From NCBI GenBank assembly GCA_027943335.1, contig BSBK01000967.1, positions 186,001 through 250,000 on the forward strand: a DNA stretch of 64,000 nucleotides, in the 5' to 3' direction. A model generated the notes under the pieces. The model did not search any database and had not been told where the DNA came from. It worked only from the letters and a program-made list of their open reading frames with translations. Made by a program: the position numbers and the translations under genes. Shown one piece after another: positions 50,278 through 61,941 of this stretch (its first letter is position 1; every line of letters begins with the position of its first letter). This DNA is from Chamaecyparis obtusa (lineage: Eukaryota; Streptophyta; Pinopsida; Cupressales; Cupressaceae).

Positions 50278-50287
50278 CTATATATAG
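50278..50287 (-). promoter_or_regulatory. Possible TATA box of the antisense PMD gene
   Basis: CTATATATAG about 52 bases upstream of the likely PMD start codon at 50226. The motif is palindromic, so it gives no orientation by itself. Confidence 0.35.
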
Positions 50288-50769
50288 CCCATTTTGACCT
50301 AAAATGGGGCACTTTTGACCAAAAAATGACCCAGGACCCAAATTTTACACCTATTCAGCCAAATCAGAGGCATTTGTCATCACATCGTCACAAATTCAAT
50401 ATCGAAAATGGAATTGAAATTAACAACCTAATTGAAAATTTTTCAATGCAAATGAACAAAATGCAACATCTTTCGAATTTCATTTCATTTCTGAGGGGGC
50501 ATACACTCGGACTATCAAGATCAACATCACACTCATCAAATCGGATGCATAACATCAATCAAAGGCATTTTTTTTGCATTTACCAAGAGGGGCATCAAAA
50601 CATCGAATCAACTCAAATCAAGCATCATATCAACAATCCACCATCAAATCGACCATCAAGGACTTCAATCAATCAAAACTCCATCAATCCTATCATCAAT
50701 ATCTACATCTTCTATCAATATCAAATCGAACATCAGTTATTAGTGGCTCTGCATAAAAAAAACTAGGAT

Positions 50770-50816
50770 ATTCTTTGAACCGATACGCTTCGCACATCGA
50801 TTCAAAGAGGGGTATT
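50770..50816 (+). other. Tat polypurine tract with upstream stem-loop
   Basis: AAAGAGGGG (50804-50812) shortly precedes the 3' LTR. Just upstream, TTTGAACCGAT and ATCGATTCAAA form an 11-bp stem with one mismatch around ACGCTTCGCAC. The second gypsy element keeps this block at 63887-63933. Confidence 0.8.
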
Positions 50817-51667
50817 TGTAATCACCTAAAACTGGTCAAGACTAAATCATGTGGGCAACTAAGGCAAAATCAAAGCAATAAATTGAAATCAAGCTAAAAT
50901 CAAATCATAATTGCAATCAAGCCAAAATCCAATTATAATTGAAAATCAAAAGCCAATAAATCAAATAAATCAAGTTAAATCAATTAATTATGTAATTAAT
51001 CTAATTAATTGTATAGTTCAATTTAAATCAAATTAACCCATTCAAGGGGTACACATGGCTAAAAAAATCAATTTAATTCAATTAATAAATCCCTATTTTT
51101 CCTCAAACACCACATTGGAGGAAAATGCCTCAACCAATAGGATTTAAGGATTGGACTCACATGGATTAAACTCATATCGAATCTCAATCACACATAAGGT
51201 GAGAGCATCTTGACCACCCATTTTGTCTCTTTGTCCCAAGATTCGAGGACAATCCATTTAAATTATCCCTAAAGGTGGAACCATGGACTTAACCTCAACT
51301 CAACTCCACCCCCTACACTTGCCAAAATCTATAAAAGCAAAACATAAATCAATGAGAAATGATCCACAAATCTGAGAATTGAATCAAACCTCTCGAGATT
51401 TTGAGCTAGAAAGGCAAATTTAGACTTAATTAAGCATAGTTTCAATTTGGAATTCACTTAATTAGTTTCATATCTTCATCATTCTCGTTTTAGAGCTATC
51501 ACTAATGGAGGCTTGCTGAGAGCTTTGCATTAGCATATCTAAATAGAGAGCCATAAAGTGCTCATTAGTTGTTTTTGCATTTAAATAGCTCACTAATTGT
51601 GGTATTTTTCTAATTTAGATAATTTATTACTAGGCTAACCCTATGAAGGTACTTTTTATAGTACACA
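50817..51667 (+). repeat. Tat element 3' LTR
   Basis: 851 bp from TGTAATCACC to GTACACA. Homologous to 12082-12955 throughout. Its position directly after a polypurine tract marks it as the 3' copy. Confidence 0.85.
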
Positions 51668-54082
51668 TTATTATCTTTAGTTATCTTATTGTTGGAATCC
51701 TTTTAGCCCTTTTGATTATATGTATATGACTGCAATTTTAAGGCTCATTGTCCTGCTTTAGTTATCTATGGAAATAGAAATTAATTATTATTTTATTTCT
51801 TGTTACCTCCCCCAAACAATCCAATTCACGTATCAAATATTACCCATGGAAAACCATAAAGTATCCTTTTTTCTCAAATTCTTCCTACAGTTAGCCTGTA
51901 GTTTGGATTTTTCTCAAATTCTTCCTTGAGAGTGTCACTCTAGCTATCCCTCAACCATTCTGTAGCATTGAGAAGCCCCCATCAAAAGGTTGGCTTCCCT
52001 TCCTTATATTTTCTAATACCAAGTAATTCACAGGGTCTACCAAATGAAGCCCTTAATGCAAACAATAATTTCTTTTCTAATTGTGTCTCTCATGATATAA
52101 TGAGGCGGGCAGTACCTTGAAGTTGTGGAGACTAACTTAACTTGAATCTTGTTGTCCATAGCATGTGGATTTTACCAAATCCAAAGGAGTCTTTTCATAG
52201 ACACCTTGGATAATTTTGCCACCATATCCATGTTGCTCCAGCAATTCGTAGTTAGTTTCTTGTGCCTTTATTTTGCATGACGTTGTCTCAAAAGCATAAA
52301 ACAATGATACCCATGGAGGCCTCTTTTGAATATGTAATTCAAACAAAAAATGGCCAGCAAATGTGTGACATCAAAATTCAGAATTTGAGAAAAACATGAT
52401 GGAACAAAAATACCTAGTGAAGATCAATTCCTCAACTTCTAAAAAATAACCTCTAATCGATCAGATTAGATTTCCAATTAAGTATTTATGAACAACATTC
52501 AAAAAGACAATAGGCATTTAAATTGCATCATCTTGAAATGTAATTGAATCACGAAAAGATAAAGCTGATCACCATTCACAATATTTGATGGCTTTATAAA
52601 TTTAAAATAGTTCTCTACTATTCTAATTTCAATCAATCCAATCATGTCGCTTGATTAACCCTCTGCTTTCCCAAATTTGATCCTTCCAAAGTTTTCTGGT
52701 TGTGTCTCATGGAGATTAAAGAATATTCTTTATTTAATTTGGATGACAAAGTACCAGCCATGATGAAATTTTCCAAGGCGAATCATACTTCCTAGTTTTT
52801 TATTTGTCAACAGTGTGTTATAGAGTCTCATTTTATGTGTGTAAAGATGAAAATAATTGTTTACTTTTAAAAATAATTGAACTAGCACTTATGCACAAAA
52901 GGCAATCAATTAGTTGATAGGTTCTATATTTTTTTTTATGTGGGGTACTAAAATTAATTGATAGAGTTATTCTCAAATTATGTTTCCTAGTTTCTAACAA
53001 TTTTGTTAAATCTTTTTAATGAGCAATAATGACATTTTAGAATATGAATTTTCAAATACATTAGTGTTTGATGTTTTATGAAAGCAATTATTTCCACTCA
53101 CTAACTTGCTTCTAATGACAACTTCCCAAAATCTGAATAAGGCCTTGTCTTTTTAAAATAATATCTTTTCAAATACCAAATGAAAATAAACAAAAATGTT
53201 TGGAAAAATGATACAAAGTTTTTGAGGTCCTTAGAGTGATCTAGATCCCCATACATGTAGGAGTCATAATAATAGTAATCATATTCTCCACTCCCCTCAA
53301 CTTCTTTCTTTCCTTCCTTTCTTGGTGCAAACTGATGCAGAGGCTAGTGGTCTACAACAATCTTATCTTCCACTAGACTCCACATCTTAATGTCTTAACT
53401 CTTTGAACCCTTCCACTCATGCATCAATGTATTTTGAACATACGGTGTTGTGAGTGTCCCAATCTTCTAGCACTCCACTTCCCTCCAATAACCTGTCAAC
53501 TTGTATCAATCTCAATGGATCCACTAATCCTTGACACAAAAGGACTCTTCTACATTTCTCCCTTACAACCATTAATGTCTTCTCCAAACAAACTACTATA
53601 CATCCCCACCCTTGAATGCAAAACTCACACTTGCTGCCCACTATGACAGTCAACTTCTTATTCTGGAACAGTCATTACAACCAACCCTTCTTATGTGTCC
53701 CACACCCCTAAATTAAAAGAAACACCATCTAGGTATTCCTATACCCCTTTATAATCTTTTCCACACACCCCCACACAACACCTAATCCCTTTATAAAACT
53801 CACCAACACATTCATGAAGGAAATCCATGAAAAATTGCCCTATCACTGTCCTCTACATAGACCTTTACACATGTGTCTATAAATTTTGAACAAAATATTA
53901 TTTTTACAATCTCTCTGGTGAGGATGTGATAAATTAGATTTTCTATAACATATATCAAATTTAGAAAGATCCAACAGTTAAATTTAGAGAAATGATTCCC
54001 GCATTGAATGTAATTTACTGAGACAATCATTCCTTCCTCCTGTGATTGTCTAGTCACTTCTCTACCCTTTAATACATACTAT
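51668..54082. other. Anonymous spacer between two gypsy elements
   Basis: No gene apart from the fragment at 52137-52375. 53280-54060 is pyrimidine-rich on the plus strand, without recognisable coding sequence. Confidence 0.45.
52137..52375 (-). pseudogene. Conserved-looking protein fragment, family unknown
   Basis: About 75 codons open on the minus strand, reading HTFAGHFLFELHIQKRPPW, then AQETNYELLEQHGYGGKII and VYEKTPLDLVKS, ending with a stop at 52137. Balanced composition and the run of Gly, Pro, Trp and charged residues look like a real protein exon rather than noise. No start codon context, and no further exon could be joined. I do not recognise the family. It may be a gene remnant or captured exon. 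Confidence 0.4.
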
Positions 54083-55261
54083 TGTAATATCCCAAAAATG
54101 GGCTATAGGTTCATTAACCTCCTATATCAACACATCGAATGAAATCAACATCGAAGTCCTAACCTAAGGCACATCTGAGCATCATTGAATCTTAATTGAT
54201 TATCATAAATTCTGTATCGGGGAATATTCCTAGTAATATTCCTATTTATCCTAATTATCTTTAATTTAATGATTATTTGACGATAAATCCTATTTATCCT
54301 AAAGTTTGATTAATTGAATATTCTCAATATTTAATTAATTAGATTTAATACTGCCACTTAATTGTTTAATTGAAGTTAATTCTATTTATTCTAAATTGTA
54401 TTATTTAATTTTGACAATAAATCAAAATTCCTATCACTAATTGATTAAATTCTTATTTAATTAATTAAAGCAAGTTGTCAATTTTTAATAATATTATTTT
54501 TGAATAAAAGTTTGAAAAATAATTGATTAACTCATAAATCAATTGTTTTATTTTTAAAAAATCAATTAAGTTAGAAATAAATCACTTTATTATTAAATTA
54601 ATCCATAAATAAAACATGCACAATCAGAAAAGCAGACAACTATCAATTATCATTTAAATCTAAACTCTATTTTGAGTTAAACTCTACTTTTGCATGTTTT
54701 TTGAGTTAATTATCTTTTATTTAAAAATAACTCAAAAATCAACTTGAATTATTGGAGTGATTTATGGTTTTTTTTCATGCACCTCCAAAGCCCTAGATTT
54801 CTATAAATTAAGGCTTCAGCTCTTCATTCATGATCAATCCACGAATTGCACAATCACGTTGGAGAATCGACATCTGAAGAATCAAAGCTTCTTTGCAAAT
54901 CAACAACTTTTGTGAGATCAATCTTATTTCCATATCATTGTAGCTTATTTTGCATATCAATTTTTCATCTAGAATAGATTCATATCAGTTTCATTTCATT
55001 CTTATTGCACAAAAATATAAAAAATATAGATTACTTTGCATTCATTTCATATCTAGATTCTGCATTCAAATCTTTCGTTTAGGTGTCATCAAGGTCACTG
55101 ATCTCGGTCCAATCTGAGAATACATACTCACATCTACTAGAAGGCAGTAAATCGCCTGGTTAGTTTAGTTTTCAATTACTTGCACGATTTCAATTTTTGC
55201 TAACCTCTAATGTTTTACTGAAGTGTTGTGTCTTCAGCTAGGTAAAAAATTCACACACACA
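54083..55261 (+). repeat. 5' LTR of the second gypsy element
   Basis: 1,179 bp from TGTAATATCCCAAAAATGGG to a CACACACA end. The first 66 bases match the 3' LTR at 63934 with few differences. CTATAAATT near 54800 could be the TATA box. Confidence 0.85.
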
Positions 55262-55265
55262 TTTT

Positions 55266-55284
55266 TGGCACCCACCATGGGGCC
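55266..55284 (+). other. Primer-binding site
   Basis: TGGCACCCACCATGGGGCC, four bases after the LTR. It starts with TGG, as needed to pair with the CCA end of a tRNA. tRNA not assigned. Confidence 0.7.
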
Positions 55285-55394
55285 CTGAAATGGGTTTCCA
55301 TTCTATTCTATCAAATTTCTATCATTTTTCTCAAACCCATGACCACAAGGTTAATTTTTGTGAGTTTTGTGATAAATTTCTGGGCTATTTTTTC

Positions 55395-55922
55395 ATGAAA
55401 TCCGACTAATATTTTTATTGGTACATGCACATATGACATGATATAGATCCAAAATTTATATTTTTGGAAAGATATTTTAGTTATCTTTCATTTTCCGTTG
55501 GTTTGGATTAATTTCATTTTGATTTACAAAAGTTATGATCATTTTAGTGAAGACTGGTCTGAACTTGATTTTATGAAATATGACTGATGTTTTTATTGGT
55601 ACATGCACATATGACATGATACAGATCCAAAATTTATATTTCTAGAAAGGTATCTGAGTTAGATTTTATTTTTCATTGGTTTGGATTAATTTCATTTTGA
55701 TTTGCAAAAGTTATGATCATTTTAGTGAAGACTGGTTTGAACCTGATTTTATGAAATCCGACTGATGTTTTTATTGGTACATGCACATATGACATGATAC
55801 AGATCTAAAATTTATATTTCTGGAAAGGTATTTGAGTTAGTTTTCATTTTCCATTGGTTTGGATTTGCAAAAGTTATTATTGATTTAGTACAGAGTGGTC
55901 AAAATCTAATTTTTTATGACAA
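55395..55922. repeat. Three tandem units of about 178 bp in the leader
   Basis: Units start at 55395, 55573 and 55752, each with TTTTTATTGGTACATGCACA and TATGACATGATA. The third has an internal deletion. They lie between primer site and ORF. Confidence 0.9.
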
Positions 55923-57780
55923 CAGATTTTTCAATTATCAAATGACATATTATCTTTGACTAACTTGATTTTCTACCACGTGGGGTTGACAAGTTGTGTT
56001 TCTTTTTTGATGGATTTTTATAACATTGGATTTCATGTACAAGAATAGGTAAGTTTTTCATAATAGTGGTTTGCAGGTGCAGGTGCAAGTACGTCTTGTG
56101 GGTACAAAAGATAGAAGACAAATGCTCAAAAATTGCTAAAATAGGTAAAATCTACTAAGCGCATTGCGAGGAACTCAGGTATTCTATTACATCTGATAAC
56201 ACTTCATTTTGGGACATAAAACAAACTTTCTTGTGTCAAGCTTGAGTGCCTTTATAGCTTTCATAATTCATACTTCAGTTTTGGGCTCTAAAACGAACAT
56301 AAATTTTCTTTTTGCATATTTGTTACACATAGTAATTAGGCCCTATGAACACAATTTGTGGTTCTTGAGAGAGTGGGTTTCCAGCGAAGCTCTTCTTAAT
56401 GAGGGAACCCTTTTAGGTAGGGAGGATATTGAGAGCGTCTCACGTTCTAGTAGATTTGTGTGTCTTCAAATTTTGATTGATACATTCTCTCTCCGGAGGG
56501 GTTGATAGATCATAAGCGGTTGACGTCATAGATCTTTGTGAGATAATTTTGGTCTTAGCGTGTCGGATTAATCTATCTACTTTATTTTGGTTAAAAGTGA
56601 AAAGGCTAGAGGACTATGCTCTACTCCCTTTTTGGGTAGTATCAGAAACTCAGATCCTTGAATCTGGAACCAGTCCCCATGTGGTATCTTTTGTGAGTCA
56701 CCTTTAGAGAGAGTTAACCGTAGTGGACATTCCCTTAATTGGGTCAACCACGTGGATGGAACTTCAAGTGGTAATAGCCATTTTTACCATGGTAGCAACA
56801 ACCGCTATATAAATATCCTTGTGGAGGAAATCTTCACAGGTGTGATCTCTTGTTGGGCTGTTAGATCTCCCTAGCAGCTCCCGATTGATTAAATTCTCGG
56901 ACTGTGTCAAAACCCCAGTGTGCCTGGATTGGAGTTTTCCCTTTTGAGATCACAAAAGTTGCAGAGTCAGACCATTACTAAAAACCCTAGTGAGGCCAAA
57001 TTTTTCATTTTCTAGGAATATGTGCGTTATTGAAAAACTTTTTGGAACATACACAAGTAGTATTTCTAGGGATTAGCACAATAAGTCACGATTGCTTGTT
57101 CATGTGCAAGGTTGCTTTTGCCCTTGTTCATTGTTTTCAGATGATTGTTTTCTCCCCTTGCTTGCTATTCTATGTGCTTGATATCTACTTGGTTACTTGA
57201 GATAAAATTTTACATAGATCTTCAAAAAATTGGACAGAAAAATTTGCAAACAAACTAATACTGAAAAACTAAAAAATTGTAAATCTAAAGCAAAAATCCT
57301 TTCTGGTGTCAAAAGTCATCCTAAAATTTCAAAATTCATATCAAAGCCAAAGTCAAAGTTGTTAGAGATTGGTCAGATTTGTCAAAAATCCAATTTTTAT
57401 AGCCTATTTCTAGAATCTGTCAAACAAATCACTATGTCAGGAATAGAGCAGAAACTAGAACGAATCTGATCATTTTCCTAGAGTGGCCTTTTGAATCTGA
57501 TTTAGCCTTTTATTTTATCGATTTGAGTCTTTTTCATCTTGTGTCAAAACCTTGTCATAACTATCAATCTTCAATCCATCATCAAAATGGCTAAGTGTTG
57601 TGAACTCGTGTTCGCTATCTTTTGGGAATCCACCCATACATCCAGGGCACGGTCTCCTTCATTTACATCTAATCCAAGCTTCAATCAATCAAACCTTGAC
57701 AAGGTTACATCATTTGATCTTCTTGAATCAGATCTTTCTTTGGTTGTCTTCATCATATTCTTTTGTTTCACCCAAGGTTA
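55923..57780 (+). other. Leader of the second gypsy element
   Basis: No domain recognised. Open stretches at 56209-56505 and 57230-57469 have no clear protein character. Confidence 0.4.
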
Positions 57781-60300
57781 ATGGTGGAAACTAGAGCTTC
57801 CTCTCACAAGAAATCTAGAGAAATATCCCATACCATACCTTTGAATGCTCTCCAAGCTCCAACTCTTGAGCAACTCTACAATTCTGATCTTTACGAAGAT
57901 GACGGTCTTGGCAATTTTTGATTAAAATCTGGTTACATTCCTCCTCCATCAATTCAAGGAGTCAATCAACAAACTCTACATCAATCTATTCCAGGGAGTC
58001 CTAAAACTCCTAACATGTCTCAAAGAATCAGTACACATGAGGAAGAAATTCTAATCACAGCTATGATGAAACAGATGCATGCCATGCAAGTCAAACTTAA
58101 CAAACTTGAGAAAGAAAAGGAACCTAAAGTGTTCTCCATGGAAGCTCTATGTCCTTTTCCATTTGATAAAGACTTGTACATGTCACCATGCCCTCGGATA
58201 GAATATGAGCAATGTGATAATCCTTTTGATACTTCTTCCATAGAGAGTGACAAACCCATCTTTGAAGACTATGATGACTATGATGAGGAACAATATAATG
58301 ATACCTATGACACCTCTGTTCCTAAGAGTCCCCCTCGTCGTGTGCTTGTGCTTACTAGAAATGGGACGTCACATTGGAAAGATCATGATGGTGATCCATA
58401 TGATTCTAATTTTGAAAGAGACTTTGATGATTTTTGTGAACAATACCTAGATGATACATCTACTTCTATTGAGGAATATAAAATGTACCACGATGATTAT
58501 AAATGTGCATACTACAAGGATCTCTCCTCTAATAACTCTCATGCTGAAAGTAAAGATTACACTCTCAAGAAAGATCATGTTAGTGTTGAACCTTTGTCTT
58601 TTGATGGTTCCCTTCCATCCCCTCCTTCCTCCAATACCCATACATTTCCTAAAGCTTCCAAGCCTATCAAATCTTTCACAAGTCCTTCATCCACCAAAGG
58701 TCCTAATACTTTTCATGCGGTTTCCTATAGTTATCCTCAAGGGATACCTCTTAAAAAAACTCAAGCTAACCTTCACTTGGCTGCAAATACTTTCAATAAT
58801 GCTAAACCTAAAGAGCCTAAGCCTTTATACACTATAATGCCTACCTCATCTAGGCCTTCACCATCTCTTCCAAAGTCTTCCATACAATCCCAACATGCTT
58901 CCTTGTCGTTAGAAGTGGCTCCATGTCAAGAGGACTCTAAAAATGATAAAGAAAAGAACATAAAGAAAGATCAAGATCAAGAAATCTCCATGTCATCTAG
59001 TCCTTTTCATGATGTCTCTTATCTATTCCATGGTTCTTTTGATCCTACACACCCTTTCTCATGCATTCTGTCATGTCTTAAGTCTTCTCCTAAGAAAGAT
59101 CACAATACTACTTACACTGTTGAGCTTATTGACAATCAAAATAACCTTAGTACACTTGCACTTTCCAAAGATGATACTTCCATTAAGGTTGGTAAAAATG
59201 GTGTTGTTACTTCTAATGTTAAGTCTATTAAAAATCAAGAGAAAAATTATGTGCTTATGCTATCCAAAGATCCTTGTCAAGATCAAAGTCTTCCATCTTC
59301 TTATTCTACCACTCCATGTTTGTTTCCACTTTCTACTCTTCCTAAGTCTTTGCAAGCTTTAAAAAATCCTATCAAAGAAGGTGCTCATATTAAAGATGTC
59401 CATGATTCTATTGAAAATCCTAATGCTCACTCTAAAGGTCCTGATGTCCTTGGTTGTCATATAAATGTTGATGAACTTGTTGATTATCCTTTTGTGTCTT
59501 CCACTTCCATCCTTGGACCTCTTCCACCACTACTAAGGGATTCACGTCTGCCTTTCATCGTGGGTCCTTATGTCCCTTCACTTTACCCTCTTAACTCTCT
59601 TAATTTTCCATCCATCTTGGGTCCTTACATACCTCCATCTCCTATCTTTCCTCAAGATTAACATAGATGCATGCCCTTGAATCCTTTTCATCCACCTACC
59701 CATCTAAACCAGTCATATCCTCCTTCCACAAGTCCCAAGTCTTTTGGAAGTAACTTGAATGTTCAATATAAGAAAAAGAAGCAATACAAGAATCCATCAA
59801 AAAAAGAAGATCACCATGTCTCCTCTAATCGACACGGAGGCATAAAGTCAAAAGAGATAACTAAGAAAAAAACTACAAGACAAGTATGGGTTCCAAAATC
59901 TATCATTGAAGATATTCTCTCTATATCATCAAAAAGAAATGAAAAGCCTATGGCTATATGGATTCCAAAATCTCTCTTGAAAAAGTATGATGTTGAGCAA
60001 CAAGTGAAGTTGACATTTAAGTTTCCAAAGACTTCCACTTCATCTTCTTCCAAAAACATTCTTCCATTCCATGCGCCTAAACCACAACCTCTACTATCTA
60101 TTCACCATATTCCTTCATGTATTCCTTCATTCACATTTTCTCCATCCTCTCACCACCCTTCAAGGTGTGTGTTGATGTTGATCTTGCCTTCCTTTCCATC
60201 TACCCTTTTACGATCCTTCCATTCATTATCCTTCTACCTTCTATCCTTTTTCTTCATTTGCCTATTCCTCCTATCTTCCAACCTCACTCGCTTTACATAA
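57781..60300 (+). pseudogene. Element-specific ORF with a gag-like start
   Basis: One frame of 840 codons from MVETRASSHKKS to the stop at 60298-60300, broken only by TGA at 57919 and TAA at 59659. Residues from about 120 read KVFSMEALCPFPFDKDLYMS, matching the gag segment ALCPFPYDKSL of the Tat element (about 16863). The remaining gag core is absent. Instead there is a long Ser-, Pro- and Lys-rich region with an acidic patch (DYDDYDEEQYNDTYD, about 58270-58312), repeats such as LGPLPPLL and LGPYIPPSP near the first end, and a basic tail with VWVPKSIIEDI / IWIPKSLLKKY repeats (about 59888-59990). A coiled coil is likely before the gag-like motif (MMKQMHAMQVKLNKLEKE). Function unknown; possibly a particle or RNA-binding protein for a dependent element. 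Confidence 0.7.
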
Positions 60301-60464
60301 AACCCTATCCTCCATTTTCCTCTTCCATATTCCTTTCCCTATCAACATCTTTGATCATATCATTTGAATTCTTGGCATATCATGGTTTATCCTTTTAAGG
60401 AGCATTATCTAAAAAGCTTGCCTTCTTCTCAAAAAAAAAAATGAGAATTTTTTTTTTTGAAAAT

Positions 60465-60602
60465 GTGCCTTGGTGAAAACCTAGAAATAGGCACTTTGAT
60501 AGAAAAAGTAAAGAGAAATAAATTTGTCCTATGGTGAAAACCACTCCCTTGTGGCACCTCGGATAAGTACCATGATGAAAACCTGGCAATCAAGCATCAT
60601 GC
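60465..60602 (+). repeat. Three GGTGAAAACC tail repeats
   Basis: Copies at 60465-60498, 60528-60561 and 60566-60602, the first reading GTGCCTTGGTGAAAACC then AATAGGCAC. Same family as 37255-37470. Confidence 0.85.
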
Positions 60603-61144
60603 GTAGTTCTTCTACATATTTCATCCATTCCATCTTCTCTCTTTGATCTTGAAAAAGTTGATCTATACACAAATATTTGGCTATCTTGTGAGCTATCTTA
60701 TGATGATCTTGCTTTCATTCCTTTTATGTTTAGCCTTCATGTCTATTTTCCTCCATTCATTTTCTCCTATCACTATTCTTTTCCCCTTTGGTCTTGATCT
60801 AGAAAGAAAAAAAGAAAAAAGAGTAGAACACGATGCTTTGAAACCTCTTGACATGTCTACTCCTTTGGACTACATCTTGTCCTTCTTTGGCGTTACGCTT
60901 TTGTGATTTATCCTATGTTGGCCTTTTATTGCTTGTTCAAATGCGCTTTACATGACAATTTTTCCCTAGCTTGGGTATTCTTGAGGAGTTTTCCCTTGAG
61001 GATGTCTTCCTTCATTCTCATTCATTCTCTTGTCTTCCATCTCTTCCACCAGCTTGCCAATCCCTCTTGTTCTCCACCTTGCTAGACATTGGGATTGCAT
61101 GATATGATCTTGCATGGGAGTTTGCAATGGAAAAAGATGCGATC

Positions 61145-61208
61145 AAGTATACCAAGTATCAGAATAAGTATCAGAACAAGTATCAGCACCAGTATCAGAA
61201 CCAGTATT
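61145..61208 (+). repeat. 12-bp tandem repeat AAGTATCAGAAC
   Basis: About five units (AAGTATCAGAAT, AAGTATCAGAAC, AAGTATCAGCAC, CAGTATCAGAAC, CAGTATTAGAAT) directly before the integrase remnant and in frame with it. They encode SIRT-like repeats. Confidence 0.88.
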
Positions 61209-61658
61209 AGAATGCCCACTGGGGCTACACCTTTTGCTTTAGTTTATGGGTCTGAAGTGGTACTGCCTATTGAGGTTGAAATCCCATCACTAAGAATCAA
61301 AATGCATGGTCTAGTAACTGATGATGACTACAGAGTGTCTAGGTTGCAAGAGCTTGAACTACTAGATGAGCGCATACAAGAAGCATATGATCATCTCAGA
61401 GTATATCAGAAGAGAATGTCTAGAGGCTAAAACAAGAAAGTCAGACACAAAGAATTTTAGGTTGGTGATCTAGTTTTGAGAGAGAATCCTAAAAATCAAT
61501 CACATAGAGAGTGCAAGGGGAATTTTGAACCCAAATGGCTGGGTCCCTTTGTAATCACTGCTACTTTTGGCTCTGGTGCTTATCAAATCTCAATGACTGA
61601 AGGAGAATAGCTCTGAGAACCAATCAATGTTCTCCATCTGAAGAAATTCTATGCCTAA
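61209..61658 (+). pseudogene. Integrase C-terminal remnant
   Basis: TGATPFALVYGSEVVLPIEV, then DYRVSRLQELELLDERIQEA and VYQKRMSRG up to 61430. After a stop the frame goes on with a GPY/F-type WLGPFVITATFGSGAYQIS and ends HLKKFYA at 61656. It is colinear with 36600-37040 of the Tat integrase. The zinc domain and the D-D-E core are missing. Confidence 0.9.
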
Positions 61659-61724
61659 GGCATTTAGTCTATGGTAAAATGTCTTGAAAAAATCTTAAAA
61701 ATTTGAAAAAGTCCTAAAAAAATG

Positions 61725-61941
61725 AGCATCTTGGTGAAAACCTAGCAATAGGCACCTTGATGATTCACAAAAAAAGTAAAAAAAATCAAAAGTACAAAAA
61801 AATTGAAAAAATGAAAATGAAAAATGCAAAAAAAATGAGAAAAGGAAAAGTGCCTTGGTGAAAACTTGGAAATAGGCACCTTGGTAGAAAAAATAGAATC
61901 TTTGCCAAGATGGTGAAAACCTGACAAATGGGTGCCACTTG
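61725..61941 (+). repeat. Three more GGTGAAAACC tail repeats
   Basis: Copies at 61725-61760, 61850-61883 and 61904-61941, with A-rich spacers, right after the integrase stop, exactly as in the Tat element at 37255-37470. Confidence 0.88.

Larger units (their letters stand above)
12082..51667 (+). mobile_element. Large Tat-type Ty3/gypsy element with nested inserts
   Basis: A single element footprint of 39.6 kb. In order: 5' LTR, primer site, long leader, gag, protease, reverse transcriptase, RNase H, second (Tat-type) RNase H, integrase, 3' tail, antisense PMD gene, polypurine tract, 3' LTR. The two LTRs show about 16 differences in the first 135 aligned bases, by eye. Later insertions are the copia solo LTR at 14162, the CACTA at 17179 and the DNA transposon near 38259. 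Without them about 17.6 kb remain. The 5-bp flanks (GATAT before, TTATT after) do not match, so the pairing rests on domain order and frame continuity rather than on a target duplication. Confidence 0.75.

Noticed and set aside
12077..51672. A 5-bp target duplication for the large Tat element
   Set aside because: GATAT and TTATT do not match. Pairing of the two LTRs is kept on other evidence only.
58247..59362. ORFs in alternative frames of 58015-59661 on both strands
   Set aside because: Shadows of the main frame, hydrophobic by codon shift only.
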